From: Antitrichia curtipendula
Lineage: Eukaryota > Streptophyta > Bryopsida > Hypnales > Leucodontaceae
Assembly: GCA_951230915.1 (NCBI GenBank)
Contig: OX579634.1
Coordinates: 41,429,570 to 41,493,569, forward strand
Direction of reading: 5' to 3'
DNA: 64,000 nt
Positions 44,642-56,627 of the stretch are shown one piece after another (position 1 is the first letter of the stretch; every line of letters begins with the position of its first letter). A program made the translations under genes and the position numbers. The notes under the pieces are model-generated. The model had not been told where the DNA came from, ran no database searches, and saw only the letters and a list, made by a program, of their open reading frames with translations.

Positions 44642-45922
44642 CACTAAAAGAAACACTAGAAGAAATCCATGTTTTTTTTTACATGCTCAGTATTTTTATG
44701 ATGGATTTTTTTTTGGACATCTATTTTGACATTTAGCTATTTTTATGTTGTTTATGATGTTCATTGGATGTTATTGTTGACATAAAAACAACTACATGTT
44801 GAAATAGATGTCCAAAAAAATCCGTCATAAAAATACTGGGCATGTCAAAAAAAACATGGGTTTCTTCTAGTGAAAAATATATTCGTCACAACTGACTGCA
44901 ATGCAACTATGTGTCCTATTCAATTGTCCTGCGACTGTAGCCTCTGTATTTGCATCAAATTTGACGTGAACAAAGTTATATGTTGTTGTAGTCGCAAAGT
45001 GAAGTTTAGGATTACGAGGATGTATCAAAAGAATTGATATGAGGTATTCTACATCCAATATTTCTTACAATTGTTGATGTAGACAACTTTCTATTCTGTA
45101 GAGTCTAATAAGTCAAACTACAGTTGCATAGAATCTAAATTCAACTGCAATTCAACTAGATTGCAACTCAAAAGCAACTAGAATGCAACTCAAAAGCAAC
45201 TAGATTGCAACTTGAAAGCAACTAGACTACAACTAGAATTCAACTAGAAAACAATTACAATTGTTCCATGTCAATTGTCAAGAGTACCATTAGGTTGAAC
45301 ATATAAGAATTGTAAGTTATAGCATTCTTACGTAATGAATTTTAATTATGGTATTCCAATATTTTTACATTTTATAGACTTCTATAATTTGTAGATTTCT
45401 ACAACTTGTAGATTTCTGTAGTCTATAGAAATCACCAAATATTTAAAGTCTAAAAATTTTTAGAACTTGTGAAATTGTAAAGTTTTGTAAATTGGTGAAA
45501 TCTATTTAATATCAATATTTGGATTTGATAATCTAAAAAAGAAGGTAGATTTGAAACTGATCTGAAATTTTGATATCTACAAATCATTGAGATTAAAACT
45601 TCAAAATCTACAAATCTACAAATCATAGACAAGTCGTAAATGAATTGCAAACAAGTTGTACATGAGTTGTAAACAAGTTGCACATGAGTTGTAAACAACT
45701 TGTACACAAGCAAGTTCTACATCATCAACCATGTCAAAAGAGTTCATCGATGAACTTCCACATAAACTATCGAATGAGATCAAACTTGCAACTATTTTGC
45801 AACTAGTACAACTTGTCCATTGCAATTGCGGTCTTTAAATTATCATCCAATTGCAAACGACCCCTGCAACTACAAAACCAGTTGCAAATTGTAGTTACTA
45901 AATCCCTCATCTTCTTCTAGTG
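44642..45922. mobile_element. CACTA-type non-autonomous element
   Basis: The left end is CACTAAAAGAAAC and the right end is the inverse of CACTAGAAGAAGATG. TAT flanks both sides (44639-44641 and 45923-45925), the 3-bp duplication expected for CACTA (EnSpm) transposons. The interior is full of short subterminal-like repeats, including GCAACTCAAAAGCAACTAGA near 45165-45220 and ACAAGTTGTACATGAGTTGT near 45650-45700. No transposase frame remains. Confidence 0.75.
44654..44872. mobile_element. Nested CACTA-like MITE with arms of about 100 bp
   Basis: CACTAGAAGAAATCCATG at the left matches the inverse of CATGGGTTTCTTCTAGTG at the right. Pairing continues through AGTATTTTTATGA(T/C)GGATTT and GGACATCTATTT. 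AAA on each side is a plausible 3-bp duplication. It lies 12 bp inside the end of the larger element. Confidence 0.8.
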
Positions 45923-46070
45923 TATGTAAAGTTGAAAACATCCTACAAGGACGGTTTAATTGTTTAAGATCATATTTGAAACATTTCAAGACACCCCTAC
46001 TTCACACTAATGGGGGAGGTGGACAAAAGTGGAATGATACCTCTATCTCAATGGTTGCATTTTACCCCAA

Positions 46071-46760
46071 TTTCTGCTACAAATATGGGAGATTAGATGT
46101 TGTATGCTTTATGTTATGGCTTGTAGTAGGTGAATGTAGGGCTTTTTCTTTTTGGCAAAATTTTGCTAGATCTATTAAGTCTGTGACCATTGCGGCTTTG
46201 TCACTCCAAAAAATGACTTGTGCTATGAGGCCAACAAAGGAGACACTAGTCCAAAAAAAAGCCATGGGTGCATGTTATATGTAGTTGTGAATTGACAATG
46301 GAAGATTGGATACTACATGCTTCATATTATGGATTGTAGTGATGTATGTTACTCCAAGTTGTGCAATGAGGATGGAAGATTGGATATTCTATGTGGTATG
46401 CTATGGTTTGTAATAAGTGAATGTCTCATCAAATTGTGGAGTGATTATGGATAGTTGAATGAGAATTAAGTGAAAGTGTATCCTACAAAAATCTAGATTT
46501 TTGAATAGTTATTGCATATTTGCAGGCATTCAAGTTGGGGGATTTAAAAAGTCAATTTTGTCTTCAATTTTGGAAGTTGGAGCCTAAAACAAAACTGGAC
46601 TTTGTAATTCTCCAATCCTAATGCCTATTGTTGTAAAATATTCAATTCTAAATAATGAAATTAGGACATTGATATTAGAACTTGAATTTGAAAAAATTAT
46701 CAATTGGAGGCTACAACATCTAGTAGGTGCTCTTTACACCAAGTTGTAGACTAATTATGG
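46071..46760 (-). repeat. TTGTTGCACAAC-family repeats in reverse orientation, degenerate tandem
   Basis: Units near 46091, 46310, 46390 and 46705 share TGG(A/T)TTGTAGT-like text and AAGTTGTGCAATGAGGATGG, which read as the reverse complement of the repeat at 21310-21410. Spacing is irregular, 80-200 bp. Confidence 0.5.
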
Positions 46761-47070
46761 AAGGTAGGTGAAATTAAACTAAGTGTGTCCTAATAAATCC
46801 AAATAATAAATAGATACTCATTAAAAAATGTTCAACTCAAAGTTATTGAATCTAAAGCACGGATTTGAAAAATCTATCAATTGAACTTCAAGCTTCTATA
46901 TCTTTTTAATACAATCTATTACTCTTGGATTTTGCCTAAATTTAGCTTAGTTCAACTATGTGATTCAAAATTAAACCTCATAGGTCCACAATCATGGCTA
47001 TCAATCCAATTTTATAATAGTCACATATGTCCACAAGTTGTAGCACATTTTGTGCAATACTCAATCATTA

Positions 47071-48251
47071 TATAATAGGGTATAATAATCTTATAACTTA
47101 CCTATTTGAGCCATTCAAAGAAAAGCTCACAATGTAGCTTTTAATTGTTATATTTTAGTCAACACAATTATCATTGCATCTTTATACAATCCCAATGAAG
47201 CATACCAAATTTTAGTTTCAAAAAAACAAATCTCCATTATTGGTGAATTTTTTTACTTAATTTTTATGGTTTTACATGATAATTCATTGATAAACATTGT
47301 TGATGAATTTCTAAATTTGATTGCAAAAATATGTTGGAAACATCCATATGGACATCTTTCTTTCAATGAGCATCTCCCAAAAAAATTCATAATTTCTTCA
47401 ATAGAGATTTTTTTGTTTGGAATTACAATCCCCTACATTTGAAAAATAGATATCTCTTTATTGTAATTGAATTTTTCTATTTGATGCTCACCTGGTAACT
47501 ATTTTTGTAACATTTAAGCATGATGGTACAATTACTTTGCCAAAATCCAATTAAAATATAGAGATATCCATTTCTTTAAAGTTTGGTCATATGGCACTTT
47601 TCATTAATTGCAAAACTCTTCATAGATCATATCTTTGTTACTTAAGGGGATGTTTTTTAATATGAAAAATGTGCATATTGATGTTTCCTACATATCTACG
47701 CAATTGAATTAAGAAAATTCATCACCAATGTTTTTCAATTAATTATCATATGAAACCCAATGGGTTTTTTTTTCATTTTCCATGAAGTGGCGAAGTGGTG
47801 ATATTAAATGTTATGGTAGTGCTCTAAGTTTCAACATTCATCCACGTATTGGATAGAAAATGTGATATTATGTATCTATAATTCTATTTTCATTCACAAT
47901 GTGGCAATTTCATTCAATATTTTTCTTGAACTTGAAGTTTTTTGGCGATTTCATCCAAAATTTTATTAAAAATTTTCTATAGGTTTGGTACTAGGTCAAA
48001 AAATTTGGTGCAATTTTGCACCAAATCACTAGAAAAAACCCACTAATGAAACCATGAAAGTCAAGTAAAAAAATTCACCAAAAATAGATATTTATTTTTT
48101 TGAAACTAAAATTTGGTATGCTTCATTGGGATTGCATAAAGATGCAATGATAATTATGTTGACCAAAAATAAAACAATTAAAAGCTACATTGTGAACTTT
48201 TCTTTGAATGGCTCAAATAGACAAGTTGTGAAATTATTGTACCCCACTATA
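47071..48251. repeat. Long fold-back element, arms of at least 290 bp
   Basis: The left arm 47071-47475 and right arm 48251-47545 are inverted copies. Shared text includes CTATTTGAGCCATTCAAAGA, GTAGCTTTTAATTGTT, AATTATCATTGCATCTTTAT and CAATCCCAATGAAGCATACC. The right arm is split by about 280 bp at 47766-48045 that has no partner. Ends are TATAATAGGG and CCCCACTATA. No coding frame. It is likely a non-autonomous fold-back transposon. Confidence 0.88.
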
Positions 48252-48259
48252 CAATACAA

Positions 48260-49930
48260 GATTCAACAATAAACTTGTTCCCCTTCTCTCCCACTTGGAT
48301 GGAATGCATTGAATTGAACGTCCTCTGTCAAAGCCTAAGGTCTTGAAGGTCTAAAACCCACTTATTAAAGCATTAATAATTAATCACAGGATATGTAGTG
48401 AGAACCTGAGGTGAACAAAACTCTTCATTTATGTTGGAGTTCCTCTCTCTCTCAATATGGTCACTAAAATAGTGAGCCTACAAACAACTGTCGTTATGAA
48501 GCCAACATTTGATTGAAAATCCCGTGTAATCAACAAAGGGACCACGGCCTCTCCGAAAGAGAAACACCGAAACAATTCGTGCCTAACAAACGCCACTATA
48601 TAACCATTTCACTGGCAATGCTGCCCCGCCACATTGAATTTATAGTAAAAGCACAGATGTTCAATCCATAACCCCACCAACTTTGTTGCTGAAATTCAAG
48701 AATTCTGAAAGTGATTTCTTCTAGAAAGCAAAGCATTAACGCACTGCACAGAACTAAGAAATACTGACAGTACACTCAATCCAGAATATTCACATGATTC
48801 CAGGACCAAGGATCCAGTACAGCTACCGTCAAGACAAATGCTGGTCAGGTATAATTGTGTAACTTTTTCTATCTTGACACCCTCTTAATGGGTGAAGCCC
48901 AAATCCAAATCTGCTCCACTAAAGCCAATCATATATTCAAGAGAACTTTCTCATATTGCTCGATATACTACCTCATGAGCATGAGCAGTACAGGATTGGT
49001 AGATGTAAGCCCACCTTTTGGCTAACCGAATCAGTACTGTCGGTGAGTCCGAATGGTGGAAGCAACCCCTGCGTTGCGAAAACCCACGTCCATCTTCGGT
49101 TGCATAAAAGTCTCCCACTGGAGCGCTGGATGCTGACAGTCGAGTACAGGAAGTTCATCCACCTAAACATCGGCCAGGAGATGTAAGAAGATTGGAGCAA
49201 GGCAGGCCAGCAGTGGAAAAGTTGTAGGAATCGTCAATGGACTAGGAAACGTGAAGGAAACGTGAAAGTAGAGCCTCGTTATGAGAAATAACGAGGGAAG
49301 TGGCGGAGAGGCGAGCGATGTTATTTCCATACATTTACACGTTAACGGACATAGCCTCAATGGTTGGATCCTCGTCAATCATGCTCAATCAAGGGTCTAG
49401 AAAGATACCATAATGCGAAGTCCAGATTTCGAGGCAGATTTGTCACCTTTCCATTGGATAGTCAGAAAAGTGTTGTAACTCATAATGCTGTCCCTTTTTC
49501 TCTACTCTTAGATTTCCAAAAAGTACAGACATGGACCTTTGTGATGAATACTTAGACTTGGCATTATGCCCCATAATACTCTCAAGCCTTCTGGCTCTCG
49601 AGCATTATCTAATGGCAAAGAGGGACAATATTATAAGATATGAGCATGCTCTCCATATCCATGGTTGCCACCTCTATAGAAACAGGCTCCACTGAGTTTA
49701 CGAAGTTATGAATTGATCCATTCTTTAAAGAAAAGGCCAGCAATGAATGGAGAAAGACAAGAAGTGATTACACATTGGCATGCGGTTCGCAACAAGAAAC
49801 AGTTAACTATACAAACAGACCTTGGTAAAACATACTCACGTGATGGTCGCCAGACACTGAGGTGATGAGAAACTGCTCGTCATGTCTTTTCAAAAATTGT
49901 CCACCGCCATGAGACTCACTGAAGCTAAAA
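48260..49930. other. Spacer downstream of the PPR gene
   Basis: GC is somewhat higher than in the fold-back, with frames open on both strands at about 48956-49378. None matches a family I recognise. It may be the 3' UTR of the PPR gene or the end of another transcript. Confidence 0.35.
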
Positions 49931-49933
49931 AAA

Positions 49934-52586
49934 TCAGGCTTCATCTTTCATTTTTAATGCTTGAATCATCTCTGAGGCATCATCCAACCTATTCCTGTGC
50001 TCGTAAACGCGTGCCATAGTCAAATAAAGGGTCTTCTCAGAAACCACCCGCTCCTCTTTCAGCTTCAGGAACAAAGACTTTGCCGATTCAAGCTCTCCAA
50101 AATGTCCATACAACTCCAACATTTTCACGTGAACATCCTCCCTGAACACCAGCCCTGCCTCCTGAAGCTCCCTGTAAACGCCCTCTGCTTCACGTAACGA
50201 GTCCAAATTACCAAAAGCCTTTAAGACCAGGAGCGCTGTATCAGAGTCTGGCAACAGTTTCCTTCGCTTCATTACACCATACACCTTGATAGCAGATGAC
50301 ACCAATTTCCTGTCTCCTGTAAAAGCCTTGATCATGTTCTGATACACTGCAATATCCTTCACCTCGCCGGAATTTTCCGCTCGCCAGAACAGCTTAGCAG
50401 CTTCGTCTACTTTCCCAGCCAACGCCATGACGTTAATAGCTGTATCCCGCGAGACATGGCCTGGTATCTTCAGCTCTTCCAGAAGCCGCTTGGCATGGCC
50501 CAACAATCCACCCTTTTCATACGCCACTACCATAGCATGGTACAGTACCCAATCCATGGGAAACCCTTGCACACGCAAACTCTGAAACAAAGTTGCAGCC
50601 CGGTCAAACTTCCCAATCTTACAATAAAAGGCTATCAACTGACTGTACGTCGCCGCGTTCGGTGGAATTCCTCTCCTTTGCATCTGTTGTAGCACATTCG
50701 AAACCTTCTGCACATCGTAGCCATTGCACCACATCTTGAGAATGGTGTTGTATGTCACAATGTTGGGCAAGTAGCCTTTGCTATGCATGGAACGGTAGAT
50801 TCGTAACGCGCCTTCCACATGTCGTGCCTCCGCGAAGACGTTGATCAAAGTGTTGAACGTGACCACACTGGGAAGTGTTCTTGTGTCCTTCATCTTCCAG
50901 AAGAGGTGCTCGGCTTCCTTCAACAGGTCCAGCTTGCCATAGACGTTTATCATTATGTTATAGGTGGTGAGATCTGGAGGGCAAGCTCTCACGCGCATGT
51001 CCAAGAATACTCCTCTCGCTTCCGTGTACATTTTATTCTCCGCATAAGCGTTCATCAGAGCCGTGTATGTGACAGTGTCCGGCTCCAGCCCTGAGTCAGT
51101 CATCTCCATAAGAATGCCTTCCGCTTCTTTGTACAGCTTCGCCTTGCCGAACAGATTGATCATGGAGTTGTACACCACACGGTCAGGAACAATGCCTACA
51201 CGACGTTTCAAATGGGTTACTCACACACCATAACAATTCCAAAGGAGACGCAAGTAACTCGGGGCCTGACTAGTAATTCAGGGAAAATAAGGTGGGCGGT
51301 CAACACAGCTCGAGAATGGTATACAATGGCATGAAATGGAATAGACGGTGCTATAAACTTTTTTGACAAGGTTGACATCAAGAGGACAATTAGGAATTTA
51401 TAACATCACAATAGACAGTCCTAGGCGAACTTTCGACAAAGTTAACAGCATGTAGAAAATTAGGGTTTTGTAACAACAGCAGATACAGCCCTACAGAATT
51501 CTTTGACAAGGTTGACATCAAATGAAAATTATGATTTTGTAACAACACACTCGTAACATCCTTGAGTAGTAGTGCCATGGCACCTTTGAGACCAATTCCA
51601 ACTTCGAGTACGCAGAGCAAATCAAAACTCTGACATACTCCCAAATGCGAAGACAATGGATCACAATGGCTTGAAGAGCTCTCACTTGTTCAAATTGCGC
51701 TCAACTTCGCAAAACAAGGTTTCAGAGATTTTTTTTCATGCCAATTCTCAAGGTGCTCAACAAAGGGTTTCTAGGATGTCATGGGAATAGACAGTCCTCG
51801 AAAATGCTTGACTAGGTTGAAATCAAATGGGGATAATAAGGGTCTTATAACAACACAATAGACATTCCAAGAATAATATATGACAAGGGTGACATCAATT
51901 AGTGTTTCGTACCAACCTGCTTCCTTCATCTTCACGAACAAGGACACAGCTTTGGGAAAATTCTTCAGCTTTCCAGCAAGCTCAATCACGGTACTATAAA
52001 TCACAAGATCAGGCTTGACTCCCTTCTCCTCCATCCGCTGCAACCACATGACGGCAGAGTCGAACTTGCCCGCTTTCCCAAAGGAGCTGATAAGAGAAGA
52101 GTATGTGTATTTATCCGGAACCAACCCTTTCTCCACCATCTCGCTTACCAGGCCCTCCCCTAACGTCCATCTTCTCGCCTTGAGCACGTTGCGGATGACG
52201 ATGTTGTAGCCAAAAGGGGAAGGGGAGTACCCTCCTTCCTCCAGCATCCAGTCGTGAAGGGCTAGGGAGCGTTGCCAGTCGCGTTCCAGCTTCAGCAAGC
52301 TCATCATCAACCGCTGGGAGAGCTTCCCCTTCCATTGGGACATTAGGGTTTTCATTTGCTCTTCACTGGTGCAGTCTCGCAAGGAGTCTAGGATTAGTTC
52401 TAGGTCGACGCTGCGGTCCATCTGCTTCATGAGGTTGACTCGGCCCTCTACTCCGTCCAGAAATAAATTCCCTCGGTATCCCGCCTTCTTCTTTTTCGAC
52501 GTAAACTGCATCACAGTTGCCGATTCAAATTCGGTATACCCTAACTTATGACCTTCTCTAAAATAACATTCTAGAATTTCCCGCAT
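49934..52586 (-). CDS. P-class pentatricopeptide-repeat (PPR) protein
   Basis: PPR proteins bind organelle RNA with one repeat per base and act in processing, stability or translation. Two exons, 52586-51917 and 51195-49934, join in phase 1 (GCAG|GTTGGT to GTGTAG|GC) to give KMKEAGIVPDRVVYNSMINL, a perfect repeat across the junction. The protein is 643 residues. Roughly 13-14 repeats of about 35 residues run from residue 125 to the end, for example VTYTALMNAYAENKMYTEAR and TTYNIMINVYGKLDLLKEAE. No E, DYW or SMR domain follows, so it is P-class. The N-terminal 120 residues have a conserved-looking segment (LERDWQRSLALHDWMLEEGG). Start is the first ATG after an in-frame TGA. No clear transit peptide is seen, so an unseen 5' exon is possible. 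Telo-boxes lie upstream. Confidence 0.92.
51350..51905. repeat. Degenerate 65-bp repeat in the PPR intron
   Basis: TTTGACAAGGTTGACATCAA, followed by TTTTGTAACAACA and ATAGACAGTCCTA, recurs near 51360, 51425, 51490, 51800 and 51880. The intron is 721 nt, and most of it is this repeat. Confidence 0.7.
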
Positions 52587-52693
52587 ACTTGCCACACCAC
52601 CATTGAATGTAGCACACTTGTCACACTTTCAAACTATGTCATCGTGACAAACTTGAGATCCCGGGCGGTTTGATTAGAGAGGTTTGACTGTAC

Positions 52694-52720
52694 AGGGTTT
52701 TAGGGTATTAGGGTTTTAGG
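52694..52720 (-). promoter_or_regulatory. Telo-box-like cluster upstream of the PPR gene
   Basis: Three AGGGTTTT/TAGGGTA repeats lie about 110 bp upstream of the PPR start codon. On the gene strand they read AAAACCCTAATACCCTAAA. Placement fits a promoter element of organelle-biogenesis genes. Confidence 0.45.
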
Positions 52721-53312
52721 TTGTATGTGGTTCGCAAGATGGTGAAGCAAATAGGTCACTTTGTGAGAGGTGTCTAATTTTGTCAGCTCGTTGAAGAGAC
52801 GGTGATACAGAAAGATAAAAGCCATCCTGAAGTTGAATAGAACTGTATCACTTGCTGAGTGCCATCGAAATTAGGGTAGACATGCTTTTCATCGCACGTT
52901 ACCCTTTCTCCCCACACTAGCCAACCAGTCACGCAGAATGCAATTGCAAGAAAACTTTATTAACACAGTAAGAAAAATTATCTACTCTATCCAACTAATC
53001 ATCAATTCTAGTATTACAAAAGACTTCTTCAATGCTCAACTATTACACTCGAGGCAAGAGAGAACCACTGTATGCAGAGAAGGGGAAGCCCATATTTTCC
53101 ATGAAAATTTGAACGTTCATAACCACTAGAAGATACAGATGATTCTTGAACCATCGAAAGTTTATGACTCAATCATCAATAGCTGTAGAAAGGTTCAAAT
53201 CATGTAAAACAGTTCTGAATGGCACCTCTACTACACCAATTCCGAAACTCGTAGAAGCGTACGAGCAGCAATACGGTTACAAACAAAACTGAGAAATGCA
53301 ACAGAGTACTCA

Positions 53313-54110
53313 CCGAGGTGTCGCCCTCCGTTGAGGGCGTCTCGGCGAGGGAGACGAACACTCTGGAAATCGGAAAGGCTCTCCGAAGCGCAAATGGCTG
53401 CCGCAACAGCGGTAATGCCCTCAATGAGAGCGAATTGGAGGAAGACCATGGCGATCCCTTCGCCGCGCAGCAGTGCGAATGGTATGATTCTGTCGTACCA
53501 TATCCGAATGGAGCTTTCATACTTTGCTAAAATTCGCACATAATTGGACACAATTTTTACAACGCGCAGCTGGATGGAGAGCATACGAGACGGGAGAAAG
53601 ATCGTCGCTTGCAAAAGAGTAGGAAACAGAAGCCCCTCCGAAGTGGGGAAGACGGGTGGGTTAGAGGTTATAGCCCTATTTCCGTCGACGCTTATGGATG
53701 AATAAGTGAGTTTCCATCGACATTTTTCTTGTTTCATCCGTGACTTTGGATGTAAATTCTCCTGTGAACTGACGCTGTAGAAAACCCTTGAAACTGGATG
53801 TCTGAAACCTTGATCGTGTTCGACCTTGTTTGTGCGGCATTGACACACGCTGGCAAAATCTTTCGTGAACAATAAGCTTAAGTTAGGAGCTGGTCTATTG
53901 CAACAACTGCGTTTGAGTACATTAGAATTGGGGAGGTTTAAGCGAATTGGTTTTCTAGGGGCATTCTGTATTAGTCTTGCTTGATTGGGAACCTGCTGGC
54001 TGCTGACAGATTCAGGGCGGCTGTGAATTTCGCATTGCCATTGTGTACGAGTGTCAATCCTCGCAGCTTTCACCAAATTCTCGGTGTCATTTTTGGTTTT
54101 AATTTGACCA
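53313..54110 (-). CDS. Long open frame, candidate unrecognised gene divergent from TMEM18
   Basis: A minus-strand frame stays open for nearly 270 codons and ends at a strong CTCG|GTGAGT donor at 53313. The first ATG in frame is at 53737 (MKQEKCRWKLTYSSISVDGN), so earlier residues need a non-ATG start or an upstream exon. It contains one hydrophobic segment (FALLRGEGIAMVFLQFALIE, then GITAVAAAICA). Other frames in the last 300 bp are open as well. It faces TMEM18 head to head, so it may share a promoter region. Family unknown. Confidence 0.3.
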
Positions 54111-54313
54111 AATTAGGGTTTAGGTCGTGCGATTTTAGTGTTCTAGTGCTTTCGGGAAGTGCAAAGTTGTGCGACACGACGCTAAATACGCAAGAGAGCA
54201 TGTCTGCACCCCAAGCTTTGTCAATGCCGGCATAGTTTTTTCGGAATTTTTTAATTAGGGTTTGGGGAATACCGGTTTTGTGTCGAGTTCGTTTGGAGGT
54301 CGGTGTTCTCATC

Positions 54314-54820
54314 ATGGATTTAGGATCGGCAGTTTCGGGGCACATGGATCAGGTGGCGTCCATCATGGAAGGAGTCTCCGAATCGCTGCGAAAACAGTTC
54401 GCGGAGTTCAAGCAGCAAGGCGGCTTGTTTGATCCCATTCTAGCGTTTGTTCATGCGGTGGACTGGACGGAGCCTTGGATGATCGCCTTGATCGCGTTTC
54501 ATATTCTCCTCGTTGTGGTGGTGATCGCGACTAGGAAATCGGGCAACACCCAAGCCGTTCTGTTCTTCGGATGCCTCATGTCGGTATGGTCAGCGGAGCG
54601 GCTCAATACGTTGCTGCTCCGGAATTGGAGGAGGTTCGCAGGGCAACCCTATTTCGACTCCCATGGCGTTTTCATATCGACTGTGTGGTCCGGGCCTTTG
54701 CTGTTGATCTCGACTCTGATTCTAGTGAACAGCATGGTGACGCTCATGCAGATGATGGTGAAGTGGAAGCGGGCGGAACTCAAGCACAAAGCTCGCGCGG
54801 TACGGGAAAAGAAAGAGTGA
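54314..54820 (+). CDS. TMEM18: TMEM18 family transmembrane protein
   Basis: This is a single-exon 168-residue protein of the TMEM18 family, a small conserved eukaryotic protein reported at the nuclear envelope; its molecular role is poorly defined. Family text is clear: HAVDWTEPWMIALIAFHILL (TM1), then VLFFGCLMSVWSAERLN (TM2), NWRRFAGQPYFDSHGVFIST, and VWSGPLLLISTLILVNSMV (TM3). The C-terminus is basic (KWKRAELKHKARAVREKKE), matching the family's tail, which acts as a nuclear localisation signal in animals. The start is the ATG at 54314; the frame extends upstream only through a GTG. A TAGGGTTT telo-box lies about 55 bp before it. Confidence 0.93.
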   Translation: MDLGSAVSGHMDQVASIMEGVSESLRKQFAEFKQQGGLFDPILAFVHAVDWTEPWMIALIAFHILLVVVVIATRKSGNTQAVLFFGCLMSVWSAERLNTLLLRNWRRFAGQPYFDSHGVFISTVWSGPLLLISTLILVNSMVTLMQMMVKWKRAELKHKARAVREKKE

Positions 54821-54844
54821 TTCTGAATTAGGGATTTTTTTAGG

Positions 54845-55590
54845 GATGCTTGTTTGATCGAAGGGACTCTTGGAGTGTGAAGCTGTGATCTTTTTGAGTG
54901 CAAGATAATGCTCTTTAGGAAATGGTCATTGGTACTATCTTGGCGATCAAAACGAGGTACATGTTATTTGATTCCATTTTGAAATTGGTCTCACTCGAGA
55001 ATGAGGCCTTTGTTCGAAAGAGTCTCTTCAGAATGACTGTTTGATCGAAGGCTCACCGCGGGGTTATGAGATGGTGTTCTCATGGCCTGCAAGATGAATC
55101 TGATTGGGCACTTGAAGAAAATCTTACATTGGTACTATCTTGACGGTCAAAACGAGGTACACGTGTTTGACTCCACTTTGAATTTGATCACGCTGGAGAA
55201 TTTGGTCTTTTTTCGAGAGAGTATTTTCAGAATGCCTGCTTGATCCAAGGGACCCCCTGGGGTATGAAACTGTGATCTCATTGACTGCAAGATGAATCTA
55301 TTTGCTTGCGCTCTTGAAGGACACCTTCATTGATACTACATTGACGATCGTAACGAGGTACATGTGTTCACCTCCATTTTGAATTCGATCACACTTGAGA
55401 ATTATGTCGTTGTTCAAGAGAGTCTTTTCAGGATGCTTTTTTATCAAGGGGACACCGGGAATTACGAAATGGTGATCTCATGAACTGCAAGATGACTCTG
55501 TTTGGGCACTTAACGGAAAGCTTACATTATTACTATATTGACGGTCAAAACGAGGTACCTGTATTTGACTCCATTTTGAATTTGAGGCTC
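54845..55590. repeat. Four-copy tandem repeat, period 186-201 bp, downstream of TMEM18
   Basis: Units begin near 54845, 55031, 55230 and 55431 with GAATGCCTGCTTGATCCAAG-like text. They also share TTGGTACTATCTTGACGGTC and AAAACGAGGTACATGT. The array starts only about 25 bp after the TMEM18 stop, so it probably forms much of its 3' UTR. Confidence 0.88.
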
Positions 55591-55599
55591 GTTGCTTCT

Positions 55600-56620
55600 C
55601 CGCTCTTTTTTTTCCTTCTCTACAGTTCTTCTGTTCCGCGTTGCTCGATCTGTCTATGGTGATTTTCGTATGATGGGAACCAGAGACGTAGGAGGTGTCA
55701 GTGTGCGAGCTTTCAGTTCCGAATCTATAGCTGGTTTTGTTACGAGAACAAAAATTTTAAAGAGGGCAAGTATTTTGTAGACAAGATTTGGGGGTTAAAT
55801 TTGGGAAGAAACAGTGAAATCCTGCAGTATGAATTGTGAGCTATGACACTTGTTATTCTCATCCAAATTTTTCTGAGCACAAGAAATGGAGTGTGAGGTG
55901 ACGGGGTATTGCTGCATTTTTTACGCAGACTTCTTCATCTCCCATTGTGGCTGTCTCCAATGCTGACTGAATTGGTTTTCAGCCAGCTTATTAGAAGGCT
56001 GAGGCTTTGAAGAGGTCGTGTTCCCCATTCAAGGATAGGGGGAAGTGGGGAGCGCACAACCATGATTCACCTCTTGATAAAAACTAGCAAAAACTAGGAT
56101 AGGGGTGATGAGCGCACAGCGGTTCTCGTTAGGAAAGAAGAAAATCTCTTAAATTGAAATGCTAAGATCTCGCAATGTGTGTCGTGAAAGCTTCCAACAA
56201 AAGATTCCACACATTGCCGTTGCAGTCTACTACACTTTTGTACGATAGAATTTAAGAGAAAAATCACTTATTGTTTTTTCTCAAATTATTAAAAAAATGG
56301 CAGTTTTTGCACATTTTATTGGAAACATACCTGCATTCCTGTAGGGGTTAAAAGAGAACCTCCTACTCAGTATTTTGCCTCCTAAATCTGTGCAATTTCT
56401 TTCAAATTCACTCAAGAGCTATGTAAGTTAACCCCTAAAGGATGCAGGCATTGCTCATATAGCATAGATACTATTACAACTTCTAAGTACCAAGATCATT
56501 TGCATGTAGAAAAAATTGTTTTTTCAATAGAGAATATTTTGTGAGATTGATTGGAAGTGTGCCTTTGCTTTGTTATTTTTATCGAATTTTTTGCAAACAC
56601 AATTGTGCAAGTACAATCTT
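55600..56620. other. Spacer, no recognisable gene
   Basis: Unique-looking DNA without a supported frame. CCCCTA(A/C)AGG-like phrases appear near 56340 and 56430. Confidence 0.35.
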
Positions 56621-56627
56621 GTATACC

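Noticed and set aside
48956..49378. Possible gene on the minus strand near 49 kb
   Set aside because: Frames are short, overlap on both strands and show no domain; kept only as spacer.
53200..53520. Second minus-strand frame over the candidate divergent from TMEM18
   Set aside because: Overlaps the longer frame and lacks a donor in phase.
54571..54903. Alternate frames over TMEM18
   Set aside because: Shadows of the TMEM18 frame, which matches its family end to end.
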